Assembly (NCBI GenBank): GCA_038745625.1
Contig: JBCDLG010000092.1
Span: forward strand, 1-12,034
Length of the DNA: 12,034 nucleotides
Direction of reading: 5' to 3'
Origin: Parvularcula sp038745625
GTDB lineage: Bacteria; Pseudomonadota; Alphaproteobacteria; Caulobacterales; Parvularculaceae
In this document: positions 5,721 to 12,034 of the stretch, piece after piece
How the letters are laid out: each line of letters starts with the position of its first letter
How positions within the stretch are numbered: the first letter of the stretch is position 1
Translations under genes and position numbers: made by a program
The notes under the pieces: model-generated
The model's database searches: none
Told to the model about the DNA's origin: nothing
The model's input: the letters and a program-made list of their open reading frames with translations, nothing else

Positions 5721-6383
5721 ATGAACGTGGGTATTAAAGTTCTTGTGGAGGGTCGGCGGGCCTGTTTCACGCGCCCGGAAATGAAGGTGGAGCGCGTTTC
5801 CTACGACGTGATGACCCCATCGGCAGCAAGGGGCGTTCTGGAAGCTATTTGTTGGAAACCAGCGATCCGCTGGGTCGTCGACAAGATTCACGTCCTGAAC
5901 GAGCCGCGCTTTGAGACAATTCGGCGGAATGAGGTCGGCGCTGTCGCCTCCGCTCGTACCGCAATGACCGCTATGAAGGCTGGCTCGACGGAGGGGCTTG
6001 GTCTGGTGGTGGAGCAGGAACGCCAGCAGCGGGCAGCGACACTCCTGAAGGATGTGGCCTATGTCATCGAAGCGCATTTCGAGATGACAAATAGAGCGGG
6101 TCCTGACGACAATCCTGGTAAATTCGCGGATATGGCGCGCCGGCGCATTGAGCGCGGGCAGTGTTTCCACCGGCCTTATCTTGGTTGCCGTGAATTCGCA
6201 TGCGATTTCGGTCCTGTTGAAGGGGAGATCCCTACGTCGCGCCATGCAGGTACGCGTGACCTGGGATGGATGCTCTATGATATGGATTGGCGATCGGGCA
6301 GTGCTGAGCCTCTCTTCTTCCGTCCCCAGATGGTGGATGGCGTCATTGATGTGGCGGCGCAGAGGCCGGAGGGCGCTGCGTGA
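5721..6383 (+). CDS. cas5c: Cas5 (Cas5c/Cas5d), type I-C crRNA endonuclease and Cascade subunit
   Basis: A protein of 220 residues of the I-C Cas5 family. In I-C it replaces Cas6: it cuts the array transcript within the repeat and holds the 5' handle in Cascade. Diagnostic blocks are ACFTRPEMKVERVSYDVMTP at residues 14-33, AICWKPAIRWVVDKIHVL at 42-59, QRAATLLKDVAYVIEAHFEM at 103-122 and the GQCFHRPYLGCREF region. Relative to the characterised Bacillus halodurans protein (catalytic Tyr46, Lys116, His117, recalled from the literature), the Tyr of the I-Y-W-K-P motif is Cys44 here and the G-K-H motif is Gly-Lys134-Phe135. Only Lys of the three is kept. Gene length is normal. It begins a tight operon, and its TGA overlaps the GTG of cas8c. 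Confidence 0.94.
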   Translation: MNVGIKVLVEGRRACFTRPEMKVERVSYDVMTPSAARGVLEAICWKPAIRWVVDKIHVLNEPRFETIRRNEVGAVASARTAMTAMKAGSTEGLGLVVEQERQQRAATLLKDVAYVIEAHFEMTNRAGPDDNPGKFADMARRRIERGQCFHRPYLGCREFACDFGPVEGEIPTSRHAGTRDLGWMLYDMDWRSGSAEPLFFRPQMVDGVIDVAAQRPEGAA

Positions 6384-8239
6384 TTCTCACCGCACTGAAC
6401 GAGCACTATGCGCGCCTTTCGCAGCCTGATGCGTACGGAAAGGCTGCAGTGCCAGCGTTCGGCTATTCGCTCCAGCAGGTGGGGCTCTGTTTGAGCCTTT
6501 CACCAGATGGCGAGCTTCTCTCGGCAGAACCGCTGACCCAAACCACGACGGATGCGAAGGGGAAAGAGACCGTTAGGGATCGGCTGCTCGCTGTACCCAC
6601 ACCGCCAAAACGGTCCGCTAACGTTGCGCCTGGGTTTCTGTTTGACAAGAGCGCCTACGTGCTGGGCCGCGAAATCAACCAGCGAGACCGCACACTGGAG
6701 GCCCATGAGGCGTTCAAGGCGCTCCATGCCGAAGCCTTGGAGGGCAGCAATGATGAGGGATTGGTGGCCTTCCGACTGTTTTTGGATCGTTGGTCTCCGG
6801 ATGATTGGGACGGTCGAGACGATCTGACGGACGCGCTACTCGACAAGAACATTGTCTTCCGGCTCGGGACAGAACACGAGTTTATCCACGATCGTCCGGC
6901 TGCGAAAGCGCTGCGCACCGAAATGCTCGAGGAAGCAGCGGCCTCGCCAGCAACATGCCTCGTCACAGGGGACGCACGCCCCGTGGCAAGGCTGCATCCA
7001 GCGGTGAAGGGGGTCAATGGCGCTCAATCATCAGGTGCTAGCCTGTCCTCCTTCAATCTTGATGCTTTCTCTTCCTACGGACGAGAGCAGGGCGATAACG
7101 CCCCTGTCGGTGAAAGGGTCGCAGCAGCTTACACCACCGTCCTCAACCACCTGCTCCGCCGGGGCGAGGATAACTTCCAACGCCATCAGATCGGCGATGC
7201 CACCATGGTCTTCTGGGCCGATGATCCTGAAGCCGAAATCCAGACGGCTGGGATGATCGGCGGCTATGAAGAAGGAAGCCGGGACGACGTAGAGAACCTC
7301 GCAGGCACCCTTGCTGATCAATTGGCGCAGGGCCTCCCGATCGAGGCGATTGATGACAAACTTAAAGAGGCGAAGCTCTACGTTCTCGGCCTAGCTCCCA
7401 ATGCTGCGCGTCTGTCGGTGCGGTTTTGGGAGACCCCCAGCTTCGGCCAGCTTGTCGAACACTTCAAGCAGCATGCGGATGACCTGAGAATCGAACCCCC
7501 CGCATGGAAGAACAAGCCTCCCGCCGTCTGGCAGTTGGCCTATGAGACCGGCGCCTATATGGGCGAAGCGGGGCAAGAGAAGATCAATACGAAGACCGTC
7601 AGCCCTCGTATCGCGGGCGACCTTATGCGAGCACTTCTGACCGGTGGGCGGTACCCAAGGACACTGCTCACTAATATTGTCATGCGCCTACGGATTGATC
7701 GGCATATGACGGCTCGCAGGGTGGCTATGGTGCGGGCGTGTCTCGTGCGCGAGGCGCGGATGGACGGAAAACCAATAGAGGAGTGGCTGCCCATGGGACT
7801 TGATGAGAATTATGGCGGAGAAGGGAACATGGGCTACCATCTGGGTCGTCTGTTTGCTGAGCTTGAGCGCGCGCAGGTGCTTTCCATGGGGCGCGGCGTG
7901 AACGCGACGATCCGCGACAAATATTATGGCTCAGCGGCGACGACGCCAGCGCGGGTCTTTCCAAGTCTGCTGGCGAACGCCGCGAACCATGTTTCCGCAG
8001 TCCGAAAGGGCCGTAACAAGGATATCAAAGGCGATCCTAAGGCCATTGCAGGTGGCATCGATAAACGCATCGGGCTCATCATCGCGGGTTTGCCGCCAGT
8101 TTGGCCGAACGCTCTCACCATCGAAGAACAGGGTGCTTTTGCTGTTGGCTACTACCACCAGCGCTATGCCCGAACGGCGGCCGGCGAAGCCGATGAGACC
8201 GATAAGGATATCAATAATCAGGAGACAGACGACCAATGA
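6380..8239 (+). CDS. cas8c: Cas8c (Csd1), type I-C Cascade large subunit
   Basis: The large subunit of I-C Cascade recognises the PAM and helps open the target. The 619-residue length is normal for Csd1. The N-terminus MILTALNEHYARL is characteristic, and the region around 175-215, with the PVARLHPAVKGVNGAQSSGASL stretch in two adjoining parts, fits the family. The GTG start overlaps the cas5 stop (GTGA) and gives the expected N-terminus; no better ATG is nearby. The gene's own TGA overlaps the cas7 ATG (ATGA). The C-terminal 136 codons also appear to be translated separately as Cas11c. No frameshift or missing segment is visible. Confidence 0.96.
   Translation: MILTALNEHYARLSQPDAYGKAAVPAFGYSLQQVGLCLSLSPDGELLSAEPLTQTTTDAKGKETVRDRLLAVPTPPKRSANVAPGFLFDKSAYVLGREINQRDRTLEAHEAFKALHAEALEGSNDEGLVAFRLFLDRWSPDDWDGRDDLTDALLDKNIVFRLGTEHEFIHDRPAAKALRTEMLEEAAASPATCLVTGDARPVARLHPAVKGVNGAQSSGASLSSFNLDAFSSYGREQGDNAPVGERVAAAYTTVLNHLLRRGEDNFQRHQIGDATMVFWADDPEAEIQTAGMIGGYEEGSRDDVENLAGTLADQLAQGLPIEAIDDKLKEAKLYVLGLAPNAARLSVRFWETPSFGQLVEHFKQHADDLRIEPPAWKNKPPAVWQLAYETGAYMGEAGQEKINTKTVSPRIAGDLMRALLTGGRYPRTLLTNIVMRLRIDRHMTARRVAMVRACLVREARMDGKPIEEWLPMGLDENYGGEGNMGYHLGRLFAELERAQVLSMGRGVNATIRDKYYGSAATTPARVFPSLLANAANHVSAVRKGRNKDIKGDPKAIAGGIDKRIGLIIAGLPPVWPNALTIEEQGAFAVGYYHQRYARTAAGEADETDKDINNQETDDQ
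7829..8239 (+). CDS. cas11c: Cas11c small subunit from an internal start in cas8c
   Basis: In characterised I-C systems the small Cascade subunit comes from an internal start within cas8c. Here an in-frame ATG at 7829 is preceded by GGAGAAGGG at 7817-7825 (GGAG 8 nt before the ATG), a strong ribosome binding site in the middle of a coding region. The product would be 136 residues starting M-G-Y-H-L-G-R-L-F, mostly helical, with a Lys/Arg-rich centre that could contact DNA and an acidic, disordered tail. Its length and place match Cas11c of other I-C operons. The motif is seen directly; use of the start is inferred from family knowledge. Confidence 0.65.
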   Translation: MGYHLGRLFAELERAQVLSMGRGVNATIRDKYYGSAATTPARVFPSLLANAANHVSAVRKGRNKDIKGDPKAIAGGIDKRIGLIIAGLPPVWPNALTIEEQGAFAVGYYHQRYARTAAGEADETDKDINNQETDDQ

Positions 8240-9156
8240 ACGCTATCGCTAACCGCTATGAGTTTGTCTTTTTGTTCGATGTCGAGAACGGCAATCCTAA
8301 TGGTGACCCTGACGCCGGAAACATGCCGCGCCTCGACCCTGATACCAGCTACGGCCTCGTCACCGATGTTTGTCTCAAACGAAAGGTGCGCAACTATGTG
8401 GCACTGGCTAAGGAGGAGGCGCCGGGGTACCGCATCTATATGAGTGATGGCGGCATACTGAACAATACCCATGCCGAAGCTTATGAGGCGATCGGTGAGA
8501 AGCCCGTGGCGAAAAAGCTTCCCAAGGAGGAGGCGAAGGCCCGCCAAGTCACCCGCTGGATGTGCGACAATTTCTGGGATATTCGGGCCTTTGGCGCTGT
8601 GATGAGCACTGAGGTCAACGCTGGTCAGGTGCGAGGTCCGCTGCAGCTCACTTTCTCGGAAAGTCTCCATCCGATTGTGCCGATGGAGCATTCGATCACC
8701 AGAAGCTCGGTCACCAACCAGAAAGATGCTGACCGCCAAGACAGCATCCGTACAATGGGGCGCAAATACACGGTCCCTTACGCTCTTTACCGCTGTCATG
8801 GCTTCGTCAATGCTCGCCTTGCGAACGCGACCCGCAAGCTCGAAGACGGTGAGGAAATCGAGATCGGCACCGGCCTCACCGAAGATGACCTTGAGCTCTT
8901 CTGGCAAGCTCTTCTCAACATGTTCGATCATGACCGTTCTGCCGCACGCGGAGAGATGACAGCCCGCGGCTTGATCGTCTTCAAGCACCAGAACGATCTT
9001 GGTAGCGCTCCGGCGAGAAAGCTCTTTGACAGCGTCACGGTCAAGCGCTGGGAGAAGGACGCGGAAGGCACGCCGCCAACGGCATTCGAGGACTATGAAA
9101 TTGTCTTTGATGAGGCAGCCCTGCCGGACGGTATCGAAGCGATCCGTATGCTCTGA
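8236..9156 (+). CDS. cas7c: Cas7 (Csd2), type I-C Cascade backbone
   Basis: A protein of 306 residues of the Csd2/Csh2 Cas7 family; multiple copies form the filament that wraps the crRNA spacer. The N-terminal RRM-like strand is followed by NGNPNGDPDAGNMPR at residues 18-32, a hallmark of I-C Cas7. Later blocks include the RAFGAVMSTEVNAGQVRGPL region and the RKYTVPYALYRCHGFVNA region, both typical. The ATG overlaps the cas8c stop, and AGGAGA at 8220-8225 provides a ribosome binding site. The stop lies 3 nt before cas4. Nothing unusual in composition or length. Confidence 0.96.
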   Translation: MNAIANRYEFVFLFDVENGNPNGDPDAGNMPRLDPDTSYGLVTDVCLKRKVRNYVALAKEEAPGYRIYMSDGGILNNTHAEAYEAIGEKPVAKKLPKEEAKARQVTRWMCDNFWDIRAFGAVMSTEVNAGQVRGPLQLTFSESLHPIVPMEHSITRSSVTNQKDADRQDSIRTMGRKYTVPYALYRCHGFVNARLANATRKLEDGEEIEIGTGLTEDDLELFWQALLNMFDHDRSAARGEMTARGLIVFKHQNDLGSAPARKLFDSVTVKRWEKDAEGTPPTAFEDYEIVFDEAALPDGIEAIRML

Positions 9157-9159
9157 TCC

Positions 9160-9780
9160 ATGGCCGAGCGAGACGCCTACGACCTGCCGCTTTCTGCGCT
9201 GCAGCACTATCTCTACTGTCCAAGGCAGTGCGCACTGATTCATGTCGAGTGTCAGTGGGCGGAGAGCGAGGCCACTGCTGAAGGGCGCCTACTCCATGAG
9301 CGGGTGGACAAGCCTCGTGGAGAAAAGCGGTCAGGTGTCAGGTTAGTGTCGGCGCTTCCCGTACGGTCCGAAATCTTGGGTGCCTTCGGCGTATGCGACG
9401 TGGTCGAGTACCGCGAGGGAAAGCCCTATCCCGTGGAGTACAAGCGCGGAAAACCTAAAGCGCACCGTGCGGATGAGGTCCAGCTTTGTGCTCAGGCCAT
9501 ATGCCTTGAGGAGATGCATGGAGTCGAGCTCAGTGAAGGAGCGATCTTCTACGGCAAAACGCGCCGTCGACTGACTGTAGTCTTCGACAATGAGCTACGC
9601 CAACTGACCGAAAGCACGGCCAGATTGGCACGAAGCATGGTGTTAGGCGGTGTCACGCCACCTCCAGAATATGAGCCATCCAAGTGCGGCAACTGCTCCC
9701 TCCTGCAGATTTGCCGTCCGCAGGCGACGACAGCGGCGGCGAGCTGGTTGGATAAGGAACTGAAGAGATCTCTGGCATGA
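9160..9780 (+). CDS. cas4: Cas4 adaptation nuclease (Fe-S, RecB-like)
   Basis: A 206-residue Cas4, which trims prespacers and ensures PAM-correct integration together with Cas1-Cas2. The Fe-S ligands are visible: Cys20 (YCPRQC) with the C-terminal trio Cys176, Cys179 and Cys185 (KCGNCSLLQIC). The RecB-type active site has His47, Asp80 in GVCDVVEY, and Glu93 and Lys95 in VEYKRGK, followed by Gln108 in the QxxxY-like helix region. All core residues are present, so the protein should be active. It starts 3 nt after cas7, and its stop overlaps the cas1 ATG by ATGA, showing translational coupling within the adaptation set cas4-cas1-cas2. Confidence 0.96.
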   Translation: MAERDAYDLPLSALQHYLYCPRQCALIHVECQWAESEATAEGRLLHERVDKPRGEKRSGVRLVSALPVRSEILGAFGVCDVVEYREGKPYPVEYKRGKPKAHRADEVQLCAQAICLEEMHGVELSEGAIFYGKTRRRLTVVFDNELRQLTESTARLARSMVLGGVTPPPEYEPSKCGNCSLLQICRPQATTAAASWLDKELKRSLA

Positions 9781-10811
9781 GGCGGCACCTCAACACACTC
9801 TATGTGACCTCCGATGAGGCGTGGCTCCGCAAGGATGGAGAGAATGTGGTCGTTGAGGTCGAAGGCGAAGTGGCGGGACGGGTCCCGCTTCATCATCTTG
9901 GCGGCATCGTTGCTTTTGGCCGCGCGAGCCTGTCGACGCCGTTGATCGGTCACTGTGCTGACCAAGGAACGACCATTTCCTTGATGACGGGCTGGGGTAA
10001 GTTCAGGGCACGAATTGATGGGCCGATCTCTGGCAATATCCTTTTGCGTCGCGCCCAGTACGCTGCGACCCAGGAAGAGGCCAAGTGTAGCTCGATTGTC
10101 CGCTCCTTCGTGACCGCGAAGATGGCGAACCAGCGTCAGGTTCTCACACGTTTCCTACGAGAGCACCGTGACGATACATCCGATACAGAACGGCGGGCCA
10201 TTGAGAACGCACGCGGAGCGCTGGCGGCCGCGATCAGGGCTTGCGGAAAGCACCAGTCAACGGACGGCTTAAGGGGCCACGAAGGAGAGGGAGCGGCAGC
10301 TTACTTCGGGGTGTTCAGGTTCTTGATCCGCCGTCCAGACTTCGATTTTCAAGGACGGACGAGGCGCCCACCCACTGATCCTGTGAACGCCCTTTTGTCG
10401 CTGACCTATGCTCTTCTCACCCATGATTGCAGGTCCGCGCTTGAGAGCGTTGGTTTGGATCCGCAAGCCGGGTTTCTTCACCGAGACCGCCCCGGGCGTC
10501 CAAGTTTAGCTCTCGACCTCGCCGAGGAGTTCCGTGCTTCGTTTGCGGATCGTTTCGTCCTTTCCTTGATCAACCGGCGTCAGGTTCAGCTTTCCGACTT
10601 TGAGACCAAGCCAGGCGGTGCAGTGGTTCTTAAAGATGAACCTCGAAAGGAAGTGTTGGCGGCCTATCAGGAGAAAAAACGGGCCGAGCTGACGCATAGC
10701 TTTCTCGGCGAGAAGACGACCACTGGGTTGCTGTGGTTCCTGCAAGCCCAGCTTTTGGCAAGGCACATACGCGGCGAGCTCGACGCTTACCCTCCCTTTC
10801 TGGTCCGGTGA
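9777..10811 (+). CDS. cas1c: Cas1 integrase, type I-C
   Basis: A 344-residue Cas1 that with Cas2 inserts new spacers at the leader-repeat junction. The N-terminal beta domain (to about 85) is followed by the alpha-helical catalytic domain. Predicted metal ligands are Glu169 in LRGHEGEGAAAYF, His235 in GFLHRDRPGR, and Asp247 with Glu250/251 in ALDLAEEFR. A short insertion with Thr-Arg-Arg-Pro-Pro-Thr-Asp-Pro-Val-Asn matches the usual pre-catalytic loop. The start overlaps the cas4 stop; the stop is 4 nt from cas2. Length and motifs are those of an intact type I-C Cas1. Confidence 0.97.
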   Translation: MRRHLNTLYVTSDEAWLRKDGENVVVEVEGEVAGRVPLHHLGGIVAFGRASLSTPLIGHCADQGTTISLMTGWGKFRARIDGPISGNILLRRAQYAATQEEAKCSSIVRSFVTAKMANQRQVLTRFLREHRDDTSDTERRAIENARGALAAAIRACGKHQSTDGLRGHEGEGAAAYFGVFRFLIRRPDFDFQGRTRRPPTDPVNALLSLTYALLTHDCRSALESVGLDPQAGFLHRDRPGRPSLALDLAEEFRASFADRFVLSLINRRQVQLSDFETKPGGAVVLKDEPRKEVLAAYQEKKRAELTHSFLGEKTTTGLLWFLQAQLLARHIRGELDAYPPFLVR

Positions 10812-10815
10812 GCCT

Positions 10816-11106
10816 ATGATGATGCTCGTGAGCTATGATGTTGCTGTCACGTCACCGGGTGGCCAAAGGCGCCTGCGACGCATCAGCAGGGCGTGCCTTG
10901 ACTACGGACAGAGGGTGCAGGCTTCAGTATTTGAGATTGAAGTCGATCCCGCGCAGTGGACCAACCTTCGCGCAACACTCCTTGCCGAGATGGATCCGAC
11001 GGTTGATAGCCTGCGCTTCTACCGCCTGGGTTCAAACTGGCAGCGGCGTGTCGAACACGTTGGTGCGAACCCAACGCGAGACCTAGGTGGACCGTTGGTT
11101 TTCTAA
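10816..11106 (+). CDS. cas2: Cas2, type I-C
   Basis: A 96-residue Cas2, the dimer bridging two Cas1 dimers during spacer integration. The ferredoxin-like fold begins with MLVSYDVAV, followed by RLRRISRACLDYGQRVQASVFEIEV, the classic Cas2 pattern of a Gly after the helix and an SVFE strand. Three ATGs stand in tandem (10816, 10819, 10822). GGTGAG at 10807-10812 overlaps the cas1 stop; it is 3 nt from the first ATG and 9 nt from the third, so the exact start is uncertain by two residues. The gene ends 175 bp before the first repeat, and no further cas gene follows. Confidence 0.95.
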   Translation: MMMLVSYDVAVTSPGGQRRLRRISRACLDYGQRVQASVFEIEVDPAQWTNLRATLLAEMDPTVDSLRFYRLGSNWQRRVEHVGANPTRDLGGPLVF

Positions 11107-11281
11107 GCGCGGACCAGAAGTGACCGGCGATCAACCCTGGCTTCCGCGCTTTGCCAGCTCTTTGAAATGATTGGTTCTCATGGTGAGACCGGGGGTTTCG
11201 CTTAGTGAGAAGGCCGCTGGCGGCTCGGTTCGCGCCCTGGCCGCGCTTTGCTAAATGCTTACAGATGGCTAGAGCCAGGCC
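11107..11281 (+). promoter_or_regulatory. CRISPR leader
   Basis: This 175-bp non-coding stretch between cas2 and the first repeat is the leader by position and by repeat orientation (GAAAC end points away from it). It should carry the array promoter and the Cas1-Cas2 docking sequence. A hairpin, GGTTCTCA-TGG-TGAGACC at 11173-11190 with one bulged T, is followed by GGGGGTTTCGC. No convincing -35/-10 pair was found; TTGAAA at 11162-11167 is the best -35 candidate but lacks a good -10. Confidence 0.8.
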
Positions 11282-11736
11282 GTCGCCCCTTCGCGGGGGC
11301 GTGGATAGAAACTCCCTTAGCGAATCGGTGCGGGCAGGTTTTCGCGGTCGCCCCTTCGCGGGGGCGTGGATAGAAACATCCCGGGCAAGAAGACTCTGGA
11401 CCATACTTGCGTCGCCCCTTCGCGGGGGCGTGGATAGAAACCCTTATTGGCGGAGCGACAGGCGCCATTGATGAGGTCGCCCCTTCGCGGGGGCGTGGAT
11501 AGAAACTCGAGACGCTGGACTTCTGGCGATGGCGTTGCCAGTCGCCCCTTCGCGGGGGCGTGGATAGAAACGGTTGCGAGCTTTAAATCGTTCAGCCAGG
11601 GCCGTGTCGCCCCTTCGCGGGGGCGTGGATAGAAACATCCGTGCGAGTTGCTGAGTGATTTCTCGAAGACGGTCGCCCCTTCGCGGGGGCGTGGATAGAA
11701 ACACGTCATGGGTGGCGATATCACGGTCCGCGGCAC

Positions 11737-11767
11737 GTCGCCCCTTCGCGGGGGCGTGGATATCAAC
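11737..11767 (+). repeat. repeat 8, two substitutions in the 3' handle
   Basis: The end reads GATATCAAC instead of GATAGAAAC, two changes in the portion that becomes the 5' handle of the crRNA for spacer 8. The stem and the last three bases (AAC) are unchanged. Loading of this crRNA may be weaker. Confidence 0.95.
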
Positions 11768-11932
11768 TCTTTGGAATTGTGTTGGTCTAACGGTGTTCAA
11801 GCGTCGCCCCTTCGCGGGGGCGTGGATAGAAACGCGTCTTTGGTTTCATTCAGCGTGCGCATATTGAGTCGCCCCTTCGCGGGGGCGTGGATAGAAACAA
11901 GACGATGCGGGCCTTTTGGCAGGAGGCCGGTG

Positions 11933-11963
11933 GTCGCCCCTTGGGGGGTGCGTGTATTGATTC
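11933..11963 (+). repeat. repeat 11, seven substitutions, ends in TTC
   Basis: This repeat differs from the consensus at positions 11, 13, 17, 23, 26, 29 and 30. The stem loses one pair (C6 opposite T17) and the handle reads TATTGATTC. Its last three bases, AAC in all other repeats, are TTC, the type I-C PAM. A perfect repeat follows at 11998, so this is not simply the decayed array end. Confidence 0.95.
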
Positions 11964-12034
11964 CTGACTCTTGGTCTGACCATACTTCTCTTAGAGTGTC
12001 GCCCCTTCGCGGGGGCGTGGATAGAAACTCTGAC

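Larger units (their letters stand above)
11282..12034 (+). CRISPR. type I-C CRISPR array, 12 repeats, open at window end
   Basis: Repeats of 31 nt (start GTCGCCCC, end GATAGAAAC) begin at 11282, 11347, 11411, 11476, 11541, 11606, 11672, 11737, 11803, 11868, 11933 and 11998. Spacers 1-11 are 34, 33, 34, 34, 34, 34, 35, 34, 35, 34 and 34 nt; six bases of spacer 12 are visible. Ten repeats are identical; numbers 8 and 11 are altered. Each repeat can form a CGCCCC/GGGGCG stem. The leader lies at the left, so spacer 1 is the newest. All spacers are different. ORFs across the array on both strands arise from the 31-nt repeat and are not genes. Confidence 0.99.

Noticed and set aside
5385..6245. A 286-codon minus-strand ORF opposite cas5
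   Set aside because: It runs antisense through the well-supported cas5 gene and half of the gap, has no recognisable domain, and its composition follows from the cas5 codons on the other strand.
11192..11207. Leader sequence on the minus strand (TTCTCACTAAGCG) as a second target of the guide
   Set aside because: TCACTAA is shared but is offset by two bases relative to the PAM, so the guide would not pair in register.
11205..11867. Several ORFs across the array on both strands with repeated S-T-P-P-R-R-G-D or R-P-R-E-G-A motifs
   Set aside because: These are translations of the 31-nt CRISPR repeat in different frames, a common annotation artefact.

Overview
The window carries a complete type I-C CRISPR-Cas locus, read entirely on the + strand, next to plasmid-style mobilization genes. 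Moderately high GC, the style of the relaxase and MobC-like proteins, a PepSY-type membrane protein and the I-C repeat suggest an alphaproteobacterium. The order within that class cannot be told from the sequence alone.

Layout. 1-586: C-terminal part of a PepSY-associated multi-helix membrane protein, cut by the window edge. 587-880: two very small ORFs and a perfect 13-bp palindrome. 881-2786: a MobC-like ribbon-helix-helix protein and a relaxase, which look like a mobilization unit. 2787-2994: control region before cas3, with two palindromes. 2995-5292: cas3. 5293-5720: an exceptional 428-bp gap. 5721-11106: cas5, cas8c (with a likely internal cas11c start), cas7, cas4, cas1 and cas2, all overlapping by 4 nt or separated by 3-4 nt. 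11107-11281: leader. 11282-12034: CRISPR array with 12 repeats of 31 nt and 11 complete spacers of 33-35 nt, running off the window.

How it works together. Cas1, Cas2 and Cas4 select TTC-flanked DNA and insert it at the leader end. Cas5 should cut the array transcript. Cas5, Cas7, Cas8c and Cas11c form the I-C Cascade, which finds targets, and Cas3 unwinds and degrades them.

The most interesting part is the cas3-cas5 gap. It holds a lone degenerate CRISPR repeat (5557-5587, 23 of 31 positions matching, stem-loop preserved). The sequence right after it matches a site 185 bp upstream on the opposite strand. That site starts directly after a TTC PAM and matches 19 of the first 22 positions; two of the three mismatches fall at positions 6 and 12, the flipped-out positions of a type I guide. 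The site lies over a possible promoter, and tiny ORFs rich in AGG/AGA codons sit nearby. This is the architecture of CRISPR-resembling RNAs (CreA of CreTA toxin-antitoxin modules, or CreR-type cas autoregulators), here inside a type I-C operon. The guide and target are directly visible; the regulated product is inference.

Two other oddities: Cas5 appears to have lost two of the three residues reported as catalytic for I-C crRNA processing, and one degenerate array repeat ends in TTC, so spacer 11 sits beside its own PAM.
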